Shown: positions 13,345 to 20,659 of the stretch, piece by piece
Numbering within the stretch: position 1 is the stretch's first letter
Layout of the letters: every line of letters begins with the position of its first letter
NCBI GenBank assembly: GCA_002159155.1
Contig: LZRQ01000040.1
Location: 1-21,503, forward strand
From: Firmicutes bacterium ZCTH02-B6
GTDB taxonomy: Bacteria > Bacillota > Limnochordia > Limnochordales > ZCTH02-B6
Direction of reading: 5' to 3'
Length of the DNA stretch: 21,503 nucleotides
Notes under the pieces: generated by a model
What the model saw: only the letters and a program-made list of their open reading frames with translations
What the model was told of the DNA's origin: nothing
The model's database searches: none
Translations under genes and position numbers: made by a program

Positions 13345-15363
13345 GTGCTCGTACGCCTCACTGGGGTTGGCAAGTTTTACGGCGCCCGCCAGGTGCTGGC
13401 CGATGTCAGCGTAGCCGTCCACGCAGGCGACAAGATCGGCGCCGTCGGCCCCAACGGGTGTGGAAAGAGCACCCTCCTGCGCATGCTGGCCGGGCAGCTC
13501 GAACCGGACCAGGGGCGGCGCGAGACGGCCCGGGACACCGTCGTCGGCTACCTGGGCCAGTCGGTCGGTTTCGAGCCGCACGAGATGGCCATGCAGGTGC
13601 ACGCGTTTCTCCGGCAGGCCATCGAGCCGGTGGAAGCCATGGCGGCCGAGCTGCGGGAACTGGAGCAAGCCATGGCGGATCCGGCCGTGCACGGAGACGA
13701 GGCGCGCCTCGCCGCCGTCATGGACCGCTACAGCCGGCTTTCGACCCGCTTTGAGCAGGCCGGGGGGTACGAAGCGCCTGCCCGGTTGCGTGCCGCCGCG
13801 TTTGGCCTTGGCTTTCGCGAGGACGACCTTGCGCGGCCCGTCGGCACCTTGAGCGGCGGGCAGCGGGTAAGGCTGGCTCTCGCCCGTTTGCTTTTGTCGG
13901 CCCCAGATGTGCTGCTGTTGGATGAGCCCACCAACCACTTGGACACCGCGGCCACCGAGTGGCTGGAGTCGTTTCTCCGGCAGCTAAAGCAAGCCGTCGT
14001 CATCGTTTCCCACGACCGCTGGTTTCTGGACGCCGTGACCACCCGCACCTGGGACGTGGAAGGCGGGCGCGTGCACGAGTATCCCGCCCATTACACCCGG
14101 GCCATGGAACTCAAGGTCGAGCAGCTGGAGCGGCGCCGGAAAGAGTATGAACGGCAGCAGGAGGAGATCCAGCGGCTCGAGGAGTTCGTCCGCCGCTATC
14201 GCGCCGGCGTCAAGGCCCGTCAGGCCCGGGGGAGGGCCAAGCTGCTGGCCCGCATGGAACGGGTGGAGGTCCCCGCCAGCGGGCCGCGGGGTCCGCGTGT
14301 GACGCTCGCCGCCGGGGGCCGAACCGGGCGGGAAGTGGTGCGCATCGCCGGCGTCGTCAAGCGGTTTGGCGATCGCACCGTGCTGGACGGCGTCAGTCTC
14401 ACCGTCCAGCGCGGCCAGCGCATTGGCGTCATCGGCGCCAACGGCAGCGGCAAGACGACGTTGCTCAAGCTGATCGCGGGCCGGCTCGCCCCGGATGAGG
14501 GGTGGGTCATCCCTGGTGAAGGCGTCCGGATTGGCTATTTTGCCCAGGGCCAGGAAGATCTGGATCCCGAGCGCACCGTCTTAGATCACCTGCTCATGGT
14601 GCAGCGGCTGTCCCCCGAAGAGGCCCGCCGCCATCTGGCGCGGTTTTTGTTCCAGGGCGACGAGGTGCTGGCTCCCGTGGGCCGGTTGAGCGGAGGCGAG
14701 CGGGCCCGGGTGGCACTGGCGCGGCTCATTCTCATGCAGCCTAACCTGTTGCTCTTGGACGAGCCCACCAACCACCTGGACATCGCTGCCCGCACGGCGC
14801 TGGAGGCGGCCTTGTCCGACTACGATGGCACCCTGATCGTCGTTTCCCACGACCGCTATTTCCTGGACACCGTCTGTGGAAGCTTGTGGGTCGTGGAAGG
14901 CGGGAAAGTGAGCGCGTTTGACGGCACCTACGCCGAGTATGCCGCGCAGCGCCAGGCGGAGCAGGCGGCTGTCGGGGCCAAGGGCGCCCAGGGAGAGCGA
15001 GACGGGAAACCGGATTCCAGGACCGCGGCTGTCCAGAGCGGGCGGCCGGGGAGCGGCGCCGGCGCGCCGGCCCGGCGGCCGGACCGATCGCAGGCGGCCG
15101 CGGCCCGGCGGCTGGCGTCCCAGATCGCGGCCGTTGAAGCGGACATTGCCCACTGGGAAGAGGAAAAGCAGCGCTGGGAAGCAGCGCTGGCGGATCCGGA
15201 GCTGTATGCCGACGGCGAGAGGGCGCGGCAGGCCGTACAAGCCCACCGGGCGGCGTGCGAAACCTTGGAATCCTTGCTGGAGCAGTGGGAGCGGTTGCTG
15301 CAGCAACAGGAACAACTGCAGACGCAGGCCAGGGCGCCGCTCCAGGAGCAGGCGCCCCGCTGA
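13345..15363 (+). CDS. ABC-F family ATPase (YdiF/Uup-like)
   Basis: Cytoplasmic twin-ATPase protein of 672 residues without membrane domain. ABC-F proteins act on the ribosome, as translation factors or in antibiotic target protection. The first domain has Walker A GPNGCGKST (about 35-43), signature LSGGQRVRLALARLL and Walker B LLLDEPTNHLD. A charged coiled linker follows (ELKVEQLERRRKEYERQQEE). The second domain has GANGSGKTT, LSGGERARVALARLI and LLLDEPTNHLD. The C-terminus is a long coiled coil (SQIAAVEADIAHWEEEKQRW onward), as in YdiF/Uup. The start is GTG at 13345, one base after the response regulator stop, with only a weak AAGGGCG site, so translation is probably coupled. Link to the two-component system is positional. 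Confidence 0.92.
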   Translation: MLVRLTGVGKFYGARQVLADVSVAVHAGDKIGAVGPNGCGKSTLLRMLAGQLEPDQGRRETARDTVVGYLGQSVGFEPHEMAMQVHAFLRQAIEPVEAMAAELRELEQAMADPAVHGDEARLAAVMDRYSRLSTRFEQAGGYEAPARLRAAAFGLGFREDDLARPVGTLSGGQRVRLALARLLLSAPDVLLLDEPTNHLDTAATEWLESFLRQLKQAVVIVSHDRWFLDAVTTRTWDVEGGRVHEYPAHYTRAMELKVEQLERRRKEYERQQEEIQRLEEFVRRYRAGVKARQARGRAKLLARMERVEVPASGPRGPRVTLAAGGRTGREVVRIAGVVKRFGDRTVLDGVSLTVQRGQRIGVIGANGSGKTTLLKLIAGRLAPDEGWVIPGEGVRIGYFAQGQEDLDPERTVLDHLLMVQRLSPEEARRHLARFLFQGDEVLAPVGRLSGGERARVALARLILMQPNLLLLDEPTNHLDIAARTALEAALSDYDGTLIVVSHDRYFLDTVCGSLWVVEGGKVSAFDGTYAEYAAQRQAEQAAVGAKGAQGERDGKPDSRTAAVQSGRPGSGAGAPARRPDRSQAAAARRLASQIAAVEADIAHWEEEKQRWEAALADPELYADGERARQAVQAHRAACETLESLLEQWERLLQQQEQLQTQARAPLQEQAPR

Positions 15364-15378
15364 CCGCCAAGATCGTGT

Positions 15379-15405
15379 CCTGCCCGGCGCCGCTGGCCGG
15401 GCAGG
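15379..15405 (+). terminator. hairpin after the ABC-F gene
   Basis: CCTGCCCGGC pairs perfectly with GCCGGGCAGG across a seven-base loop, starting 15 bases after the ABC-F stop. No T-run follows on the plus strand, so it is a weak or Rho-assisted terminator at best. Confidence 0.45.
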
Positions 15406-15412
15406 TGGCAAC

Positions 15413-15440
15413 TTACGAATGAAGAATCACAATTTTATAC
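15413..15440 (+). promoter_or_regulatory. possible promoter of the parA-like gene
   Basis: A short AT-rich patch holds TTACGA, 16 bases, then TTATAC, placing a start near 15447 and a short leader before ATG 15465. It is the only AT-rich stretch between the two genes. The match to consensus is moderate. Confidence 0.35.
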
Positions 15441-15464
15441 GCTGTCGGCCAGGGGATGGTGGAC

Positions 15465-16355
15465 ATGAGCCGGGTCATTGCGGTGGCAAACCAAAAGGGC
15501 GGCGTGGCCAAGACCACCACCGTCGCCAACTTGGCGGCGGCTCTCAGCCAGCTCGGCGCCCGCGTCCTTATGTTGGACATGGACCCTCAGGGCAGCCTCA
15601 CGCTGTGGTCAGGCCGCAATCCGGACGAACTGGAAAGGTCGCTTTACGACTCGCTGGTCAAAGGGCTCGATTCCCGGGAGATCCTGCTGTCCACACCCCT
15701 CGGCGCTGACTTGTTGCCGGCCAACATCGACCTGTCGCTAGCCGAGATGGAACTTGTAGGCATGGTGGCCAGGGAGCGGCGGCTGGGCGGGGTGCTCGCC
15801 CCGCTTAGGGATGACTATGACTTTGTCCTTGTGGACTGCCAGCCGTCGCTGGGCCTTTTGACCATCAACGCCTTCGCCGCGGCCGATGAGGTGCTCGTCC
15901 CTGTGGCGTGCGAGTTCCTGTCCACCCGGGCCATGCAGGTGCTCTTGCGCATGGTGCGCAAGGTGCAGCTGCGGCTCAACAGCAAGCTCAAGATAGCCGG
16001 CATCCTGCCCACTTTGTTTGACCGGCGGGTGCGCCACTCGCAGCAGGAGCTGGACGCGCTCGTCGCCCAGTTTGGGGCCGAGGCGCCGGTGCTGGTGGAT
16101 TGCGCCGTGCCCCGCAGCATCCGCTTTGCCGAAGCGGCGGCGGCGGGCAAGTCCATCCTCTCGTTTGCCCCTTTGCATCCGGGGGCAGACGCCTACCGCC
16201 GCCTGGCCCGATTCCTAGCGGGCGACGCGTTTCCCGCCCAAGACGAGGTGGCCGTCAGCAACGGCTTTTCCCTGTCCGATGTGGAAGAGCCCCGCATCGA
16301 CGTCCTCGTCCGCCGGGAACCGTCCACTAGGCGCCGGCGTGGTTTCGCTGATTAG
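15465..16355 (+). CDS. ParA/Soj family ATPase
   Basis: P-loop ATPase of the MinD/ParA type, 296 residues. The deviant Walker A KGGVAKTT is at 11-18, Walker A' is LDMDPQGS (D38, D40), and the Walker B region reads FVLVDCQPSLGLLTINAF, with Gln where Pro is usual in DCPPSLG. The C-terminal tail is basic (STRRRRGF). The start is ATG at 15465 with AGGGG nine bases upstream; ATG 15456 sits on top of that site. No parB, parS-like repeat, chemotaxis or flagellar gene is adjacent, so this is an orphan ParA whose cargo could be a chromosome region, protein cluster or mobile element. The gene overlaps the convergent permease gene by four bases. Confidence 0.9.
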   Translation: MSRVIAVANQKGGVAKTTTVANLAAALSQLGARVLMLDMDPQGSLTLWSGRNPDELERSLYDSLVKGLDSREILLSTPLGADLLPANIDLSLAEMELVGMVARERRLGGVLAPLRDDYDFVLVDCQPSLGLLTINAFAAADEVLVPVACEFLSTRAMQVLLRMVRKVQLRLNSKLKIAGILPTLFDRRVRHSQQELDALVAQFGAEAPVLVDCAVPRSIRFAEAAAAGKSILSFAPLHPGADAYRRLARFLAGDAFPAQDEVAVSNGFSLSDVEEPRIDVLVRREPSTRRRRGFAD

Positions 16356-17248
16356 TGTTCGGTGACCTGATCGATCAGGCCCCGGCTGCGGGCCACATGG
16401 TCCATACGCCCAAAAAACCACACCGAAACGCCCAGCGTCACCACGGTGCTAATGGCCAGCCACAGCACGATCTGCCCGTCGGAGTAGCCCGCCAGCGCCT
16501 GTGCAAAGCTCTGGCCCAAGAGCGCTCGCCGCAGCCCTTCCAGCCAATAGGTGACCGGGATGACCTTGCCGGCGGCGGCCAGCCATCCAGGCAAGACGTC
16601 CAGCGGGAACACGACGCCGCACAACAGGTACAGCGCTCCCGCCACCGACTCGACGTAACCCGACCCGTGGCGGGCGGAGATGAGTAGGACGCCCGCAAGC
16701 AAGTAGCCGAGGCCGATCATGGTCAGGATGCCCAACGGGAACACCGTCGCGAACAGCCCCCAGTCGACCTGGCTCAGACGCAGGGGCAAGTCCAAGAAGG
16801 CGGCGCCGAACGCCAAGAGGATGACCACAGCCAACGTCGTGATCAGGAACTTGGCCACGGCACGCCCCGCCAGGTACCAGTACATGCTGGCCGTGGAGAG
16901 GTAAATGTATTTGAGGATCTGGAAATACTCCCGCTCCTCCATGATCACCCAGCTGACGCCGAACATGAGCGCCCCCACGTACATGAAGAGCGCGTTTCCG
17001 ACGTACATGCCCGGGAACAGGGCCTCCGCCGTCTCGTTGGCGATGATCCGGTACATGATGACCAAAATTAGCGCACTGGCGATGGGCTTGGCCATGGAGT
17101 AGACGGCAAAGAGCAGCGGGTCCGCCCAATTGCTTTCCACCTGCCACCCAAGCCACGCCGATAGGCGAAACGTTTGCCAGCGGTCCCGCCATGTCACGGC
17201 CGGGCTGTGACCCGCAGGGGCGGGTGCCGCGTTGGTTTCTACTGCCAT
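16352..17248 (-). CDS. ABC-2 type transporter permease (second subunit)
   Basis: Membrane subunit of an exporter, 298 residues, with about six helices of the ABC-2 type. An N-terminal amphipathic stretch (TWRDRWQTFRLSAWLGWQVES) precedes helix one. The family's end-of-domain segment reads GALYLLCGVVFPLDVLPGWL followed by PVTYWLEGLRRALLG, equivalent to the usual P-x-x-x-L-P-x-W pattern. The start is ATG at 17248, overlapping the upstream permease stop by ten bases, with GGGAGG about eleven bases before. An open frame upstream to 17359 is antiparallel noise over the neighbour. It forms, with the other permease and the ATPase, a three-gene exporter of unknown substrate. Confidence 0.87.
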   Translation of the reverse strand: MAVETNAAPAPAGHSPAVTWRDRWQTFRLSAWLGWQVESNWADPLLFAVYSMAKPIASALILVIMYRIIANETAEALFPGMYVGNALFMYVGALMFGVSWVIMEEREYFQILKYIYLSTASMYWYLAGRAVAKFLITTLAVVILLAFGAAFLDLPLRLSQVDWGLFATVFPLGILTMIGLGYLLAGVLLISARHGSGYVESVAGALYLLCGVVFPLDVLPGWLAAAGKVIPVTYWLEGLRRALLGQSFAQALAGYSDGQIVLWLAISTVVTLGVSVWFFGRMDHVARSRGLIDQVTEH

Positions 17249-18135
17249 TTCAGCGTCAGCCTCCCTTCGCGCTTGGCCAGGTGCTCCATGGCGGCCAGAG
17301 ACCGCAGGGCCAGGAGGAAGTATACGACGGTCAACAGGGCGAGCCCCAGCAGTTCCCACCCCACGGGCAACAACGCCGCGTCCGGAGCGCCGAACATGAG
17401 CTGCCGCATGGCGTCAAGCCCCAAGGTGAGGGGGATCAAGGATGCACCCATGGCTGTCCAAAAGCCGAGCGCCCGCACAGGGAAGTAGAACCCCGAGAGC
17501 AGGTAGACCGGCTCTTGCAGGGCGTTGGCCATATGCCACGCTTCCCGCCCGTACATCAGAAATACGGACGAAAAGAGCATCCCAAGGCAGTACAAGGCGG
17601 CCAGCGTCAGCACAAAGGCGAGGATGGCCAACGGCCAACTGACCACCTCATACTGCACGCCAAAGAGGAAGCTGCCCGCGATCAGCGTCGACGCGGCGCG
17701 GCTAGTCGACATGAAGATACCGCCGCCGGCCATGCCGAGCAGCAACGCCACCCGCGACGCGGGGGCAAGGAAATACGTCTCCAACAGCCCGCTTTGCTTC
17801 TCCCAGTAAAACTGGCTGGCCATAGACCAGAGTACGTTCATCCAATAGGCGGTCATCGCGCTGCCCAGGAGCACAAACCCCGTGTAGCGGGGCGGCGCGC
17901 CGAGGGCCTCATAGATGTACACATACGCGGCGGCGGACAGGATCGGCAAAGCTACCTCAAAGGCGAGCCACGACAGCTCGCGTCCTGTAGCCACCACCCG
18001 CACGTACGCCCGGGCGCGCGCTGCCCGCAAGTTGAGCACTAGCCGCTGGATGAGCGTCAAGTCCGGCAAGCTCGCCGCCGGCTCAGGGGCGGAGTCCAGC
18101 GCGTCAGGCGCTGTGGTTGGACTGGCCGTTGCCAT
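17239..18135 (-). CDS. ABC-2 type transporter permease (first subunit)
   Basis: Membrane subunit of the same exporter, also exactly 298 residues. A hydrophilic N-terminus rich in Ala, Pro and Ser (about 25 residues) leads to NLRAARARAYVRVVATGREL and then about six helices. The ABC-2 core motif is seen as EPVYLLSGFYFPVRALGF. The start is ATG at 18135 with AAGGAGG seven bases upstream; this overlaps the ATPase 3' end by 32 bases, so the three genes are tightly coupled. It is only distantly similar to the second permease, which suggests a heterodimeric channel. Substrate unknown (drug, lipid or ion exporters all use this architecture). Confidence 0.87.
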   Translation of the reverse strand: MATASPTTAPDALDSAPEPAASLPDLTLIQRLVLNLRAARARAYVRVVATGRELSWLAFEVALPILSAAAYVYIYEALGAPPRYTGFVLLGSAMTAYWMNVLWSMASQFYWEKQSGLLETYFLAPASRVALLLGMAGGGIFMSTSRAASTLIAGSFLFGVQYEVVSWPLAILAFVLTLAALYCLGMLFSSVFLMYGREAWHMANALQEPVYLLSGFYFPVRALGFWTAMGASLIPLTLGLDAMRQLMFGAPDAALLPVGWELLGLALLTVVYFLLALRSLAAMEHLAKREGRLTLKWQ

Positions 18136-19108
18136 CGGTGAGCCTCCTTCCCACCATGCGCATAAAGACATCCTCCAGCGTCGGGTCCGCCTTCTCCAGG
18201 CGCAAAATGCGCACGCCGTCCTGTTGCAGAGCCTGGATGACCGTGCCGATGACCCCGTCGTCCGCTAGCCCCCACGTCAACACCTGGTGGCCGTTTTGGC
18301 CCCGGTCGGGCACCAGCCTGAGCACCCCGGGCAGCTGCGCCAAGCGCTGGGGCTCTGCCAGCGACGGGTACACCTCCATGCGAAGCACTACCTCATCCTG
18401 CATGGTGCGCTTCAGGTTGGCGGGGGTGTCGCACGCCAGGATGCGCCCGCCCTCGATAATGGCCAGCCGATCGCACAGCTCGTCGGCTTCGGCCATGTAG
18501 TGGGTAGTGAGCAGGATGGTGCGACCCGGTTTCTCCTTGACCCAGCGCTTGACGTAGCTGCGGAGAATGCGAGAGGTCTCTACGTCCAGGCCCAAGGTCG
18601 GCTCGTCCAGAAAGAGGACCCGGGGGTCGTTGAGGAAGCCCCGGACGAAGTTCATTTTCTGGCGCATCCCCGTTGAAAGCTTGTTGATCCGGGTATGCGC
18701 ATGCTGGGCAAGCCCCACCACTTCCAGCAGCTCATCGATGCGGGCCAAAGCCGCCTTGCTGGGCAAGCCGTGGAACTGGGAAAACAGCCACAGGCTTTCG
18801 CGGACCGTCAAAATGCCGTAGCCCGAGTGCTCCCCGCCGGACACCATATTGATGACGCGGCGCACCTTGTCGGCTTCCCGCACCACGTCGAAACCGGCCA
18901 CCCGTGCCTGCCCGGAGGTCGGCAGCAGCAACGTGGACAGGATCTTAATCAGCGTTGTCTTTCCGGCACCGTTTGGCCCCAACAGGCCAAACAGCTCGCC
19001 TTCCTGGACCTGCAGCGACGCATCCCGCAAGGCCCAAAACGTCTGTCCCTTCTTGGTCACGAACTGGCGGCTTACGTTTTGCACGTCAACGGACAAAGGC
19101 GCGGACAT
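18104..19108 (-). CDS. ABC-2 exporter ATP-binding protein
   Basis: ATPase subunit of 334 residues. Walker A is GPNGAGKT (44-51), Walker B VLFLDEPT (164-171, catalytic E169) and the switch histidine is in LLTTHYM (H203). The signature is LSTGMRQ (144-150) instead of LSGGQ, a variant seen in ABC-2 exporter ATPases. The Q-loop region reads VSGGEHSGYGILTVRE, with no glutamine at the usual place. A C-terminal regulatory extension (about 225-320) ends in KADPTLEDVFMRMVG, typical of DrrA/NatA-like proteins. The start is ATG at 19108 with AGGAGGAG upstream. First gene of the exporter operon. Confidence 0.93.
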   Translation of the reverse strand: MSAPLSVDVQNVSRQFVTKKGQTFWALRDASLQVQEGELFGLLGPNGAGKTTLIKILSTLLLPTSGQARVAGFDVVREADKVRRVINMVSGGEHSGYGILTVRESLWLFSQFHGLPSKAALARIDELLEVVGLAQHAHTRINKLSTGMRQKMNFVRGFLNDPRVLFLDEPTLGLDVETSRILRSYVKRWVKEKPGRTILLTTHYMAEADELCDRLAIIEGGRILACDTPANLKRTMQDEVVLRMEVYPSLAEPQRLAQLPGVLRLVPDRGQNGHQVLTWGLADDGVIGTVIQALQQDGVRILRLEKADPTLEDVFMRMVGRRLTDGNGQSNHSA

Positions 19109-19318
19109 GTCCTCTCCTCCTGGTGATGGCGCGGCCGCTTCAGGCGCGCGGATGCCTCGACGTCACCAACGGGAAACACGAATACAACCCGGCGGCGCCC
19201 GCCCCTGGGGCGCGCACCCGGCTGTGCGACGATGGAACCTACGCCGCTCGATTCTACAAGAGAGTTGTCACAAGAAGCGGGAGGTAGGCTCCGTGCGGGC
19301 AAAGCCGGATATGCGGGA

Positions 19319-19378
19319 ACCCAGGGAGCGAATGTCGGCGGAATTTCGATTGCGCATGACTCTCCCACCTCCCTGGGT
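19319..19378. repeat. 10-bp perfect inverted repeat with 40-base loop
   Basis: ACCCAGGGAG (19319-19328) is matched exactly by CTCCCTGGGT (19369-19378). The separation of four to five helical turns would suit a looping repressor or a folded RNA on the exporter (minus) side. It lies just upstream of the aminopeptidase promoter. Confidence 0.5.
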
Positions 19379-19384
19379 GACGAC

Positions 19385-19413
19385 TAGACTGGAGCCACAG
19401 TCTAAAGTATACG
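19385..19413 (+). promoter_or_regulatory. aminopeptidase promoter with embedded operator
   Basis: TAGACT (19385-19390), 17 bases, then TATACG (19408-19413) is a plausible promoter, four of six matches in each box. The perfect inverted repeat TAGACTG-GAGCCA-CAGTCTA (19385-19404) covers the -35 and most of the spacer, where a repressor would block polymerase. Confidence 0.45.
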
Positions 19414-19440
19414 CTGTGTCCTGCATACCTGTCAACAAAA

Positions 19441-19499
19441 TTTGGCGGAGTTGCGAGAACGAGACAAGGGAGGCAGGGGTCCCCCGGCGCTCCGCCGAA
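19441..19499 (+). other. large hairpin in the aminopeptidase leader
   Basis: TTTGGCGGAG (19441-19450) pairs with CTCCGCCGAA (19490-19499), with one G-U pair, enclosing a 39-base apical part that itself contains GGGG-T-CCCC. This would be the first structure in the predicted leader RNA. No known riboswitch consensus was recognised. Confidence 0.4.
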
Positions 19500-19527
19500 C
19501 GACGGAAAAGCCAACTACGGAGTCGCT

Positions 19528-19551
19528 CGGCCCACGCGGCGCCATGGGCCG
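19528..19551 (+). other. hairpin just before the aminopeptidase ribosome site
   Basis: CGGCCCA pairs perfectly with TGGGCCG across a ten-base loop. It ends nine bases before AAGGAGG (19560-19566). The position is suited to control of ribosome access. Confidence 0.4.
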
Positions 19552-19576
19552 GCGGCGGCAAGGAGGGTAACGCACC

Positions 19577-20659
19577 TTGAGCAAGGACCCGCGCATCGAG
19601 CAGCTGGCGGACATCCTCGTCAATTACTCGACCGAAGTCAAGGCCGGGGATCACGTGCTCATCCGGGCGACACCGCTGGCCCGCCCGCTGGTGGAGGCCA
19701 TTTTTCGCCTTGTAGTGCGCAACGGCGGCTATCCCATGCTCCAGCTCAGCTACGGCAGCTTCAGCCGCATCTTTTATGAAGAAGCCACCGACGCGCACCT
19801 GGAGTATCTCAACCCGATCGAAAAGTACATCATCGAGCACTCTGATGTGCTGATCCGCATCGACGCCCCCGAAAACACCCGGGAGCTCACGGGTGTCGAC
19901 CCCAAGAAAATGCAGCGCATGAGCCGGACGAATCGTCCCCTCCAGGAGTACATCATGTCGGGCAAAGTGCGGTGGGTTATCTGCAACTATCCCACGCCCA
20001 GCCTGGCCCAGGATGCGGACATGTCGGTCGACGAATACGCCGACTTCCTCTTTGGCGCCTGCAACATCGACTGGCGTCAGGCTTCCGAGCGCATGAACCG
20101 CATCAAGGAACGGTTTGACGCGGCCGACGAGGTGCGTATCGTGGGGGCGGACACGGATCTGACCTTTAGCATCAAGGGCCGCCCAGGAGTGGTGGCCGAC
20201 GGCCACTACAACATGCCCGACGGCGAAGTCTTTTACGCACCCCACGAAAAGACCACCAACGGCACCATCGCCTTCGAGCTGCCGGCCATTTACGGGGGCC
20301 GGGAGGTGCAGGGCATCCGCCTGACCTTCCGCGACGGGAAGATTGTGGAGGCGACCGCGGCCAAGGGCGAAGACCTGTTGCACAAGCTGCTCGATACCGA
20401 CGAGGGCGCGCGCTTCTTGGGTGAGTTTGGCATCGGGTGCAACTACGGGATCACCCGTTATACCCGCGACATCCTGTTCGACGAGAAGATCGGCGGCACG
20501 ATCCACTTGGCCGTGGGTGCCGCGTATCCCGAGTGCCAGGGCACCAACCAGTCGGCCATCCACTGGGACATGGTCAAGGACCTGCGCCAGGGCGGGCGCA
20601 TCTACCTGGACGGAGAGCTGGTGCAGGAGAACGGCCGCTTCCTGTTCCTCGAGGACTAA
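19577..20659 (+). CDS. M29 family aminopeptidase (AmpS/AmpT/PepS type)
   Basis: Cytosolic metallo-aminopeptidase of 360 residues that releases N-terminal residues from peptides. Candidate metal ligands follow the M29 pattern: E217 (MPDGEVFYAP), E283 (LGEFGIG), H310 (GTIHLAVG), H329 and D331 (AIHWDMV). The first half is the variable domain that closes the dimer cavity. The length is a little under the usual 370-415. The start is TTG at 19577, with AAGGAGG ten bases upstream, and the protein begins MSKDPRIEQLADILVNYSTE as in the family. The leader is unusually long and structured. The stop overlaps that of the convergent Maf-type gene. Confidence 0.93.
   Translation: MSKDPRIEQLADILVNYSTEVKAGDHVLIRATPLARPLVEAIFRLVVRNGGYPMLQLSYGSFSRIFYEEATDAHLEYLNPIEKYIIEHSDVLIRIDAPENTRELTGVDPKKMQRMSRTNRPLQEYIMSGKVRWVICNYPTPSLAQDADMSVDEYADFLFGACNIDWRQASERMNRIKERFDAADEVRIVGADTDLTFSIKGRPGVVADGHYNMPDGEVFYAPHEKTTNGTIAFELPAIYGGREVQGIRLTFRDGKIVEATAAKGEDLLHKLLDTDEGARFLGEFGIGCNYGITRYTRDILFDEKIGGTIHLAVGAAYPECQGTNQSAIHWDMVKDLRQGGRIYLDGELVQENGRFLFLED

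Larger units (their letters stand above)
19109..19576. other. 468-base non-coding region between the exporter and aminopeptidase genes
   Basis: This is a long divergent spacer. The left half should hold the exporter promoter on the minus strand: TAGAAT at 19256-19251 is a candidate -10 but has no -35. The right half carries the aminopeptidase promoter and a leader of about 157 bases with hairpins. Short open frames here have no ribosome sites or family similarity. No tRNA or known riboswitch consensus was recognised. Confidence 0.6.

Noticed and set aside
11559..13373. 600-codon open frame antisense to the kinase and regulator genes
   Set aside because: It crosses two well-supported genes and their spacer, has no domain and is His/Arg/Pro rich, as expected for a GC-rich shadow frame.
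19261..19380. c-di-GMP (GEMM) riboswitch, because of CAAAGCC followed by ATGCGGG
   Set aside because: The required upstream core with CACAGGGCAAACC is absent, and the region lies upstream of the predicted promoter of the plus-strand gene.
19268..20563. 431-codon open frame antisense to the aminopeptidase
   Set aside because: It overlaps a gene with all M29 ligand motifs and has no recognisable motif itself.
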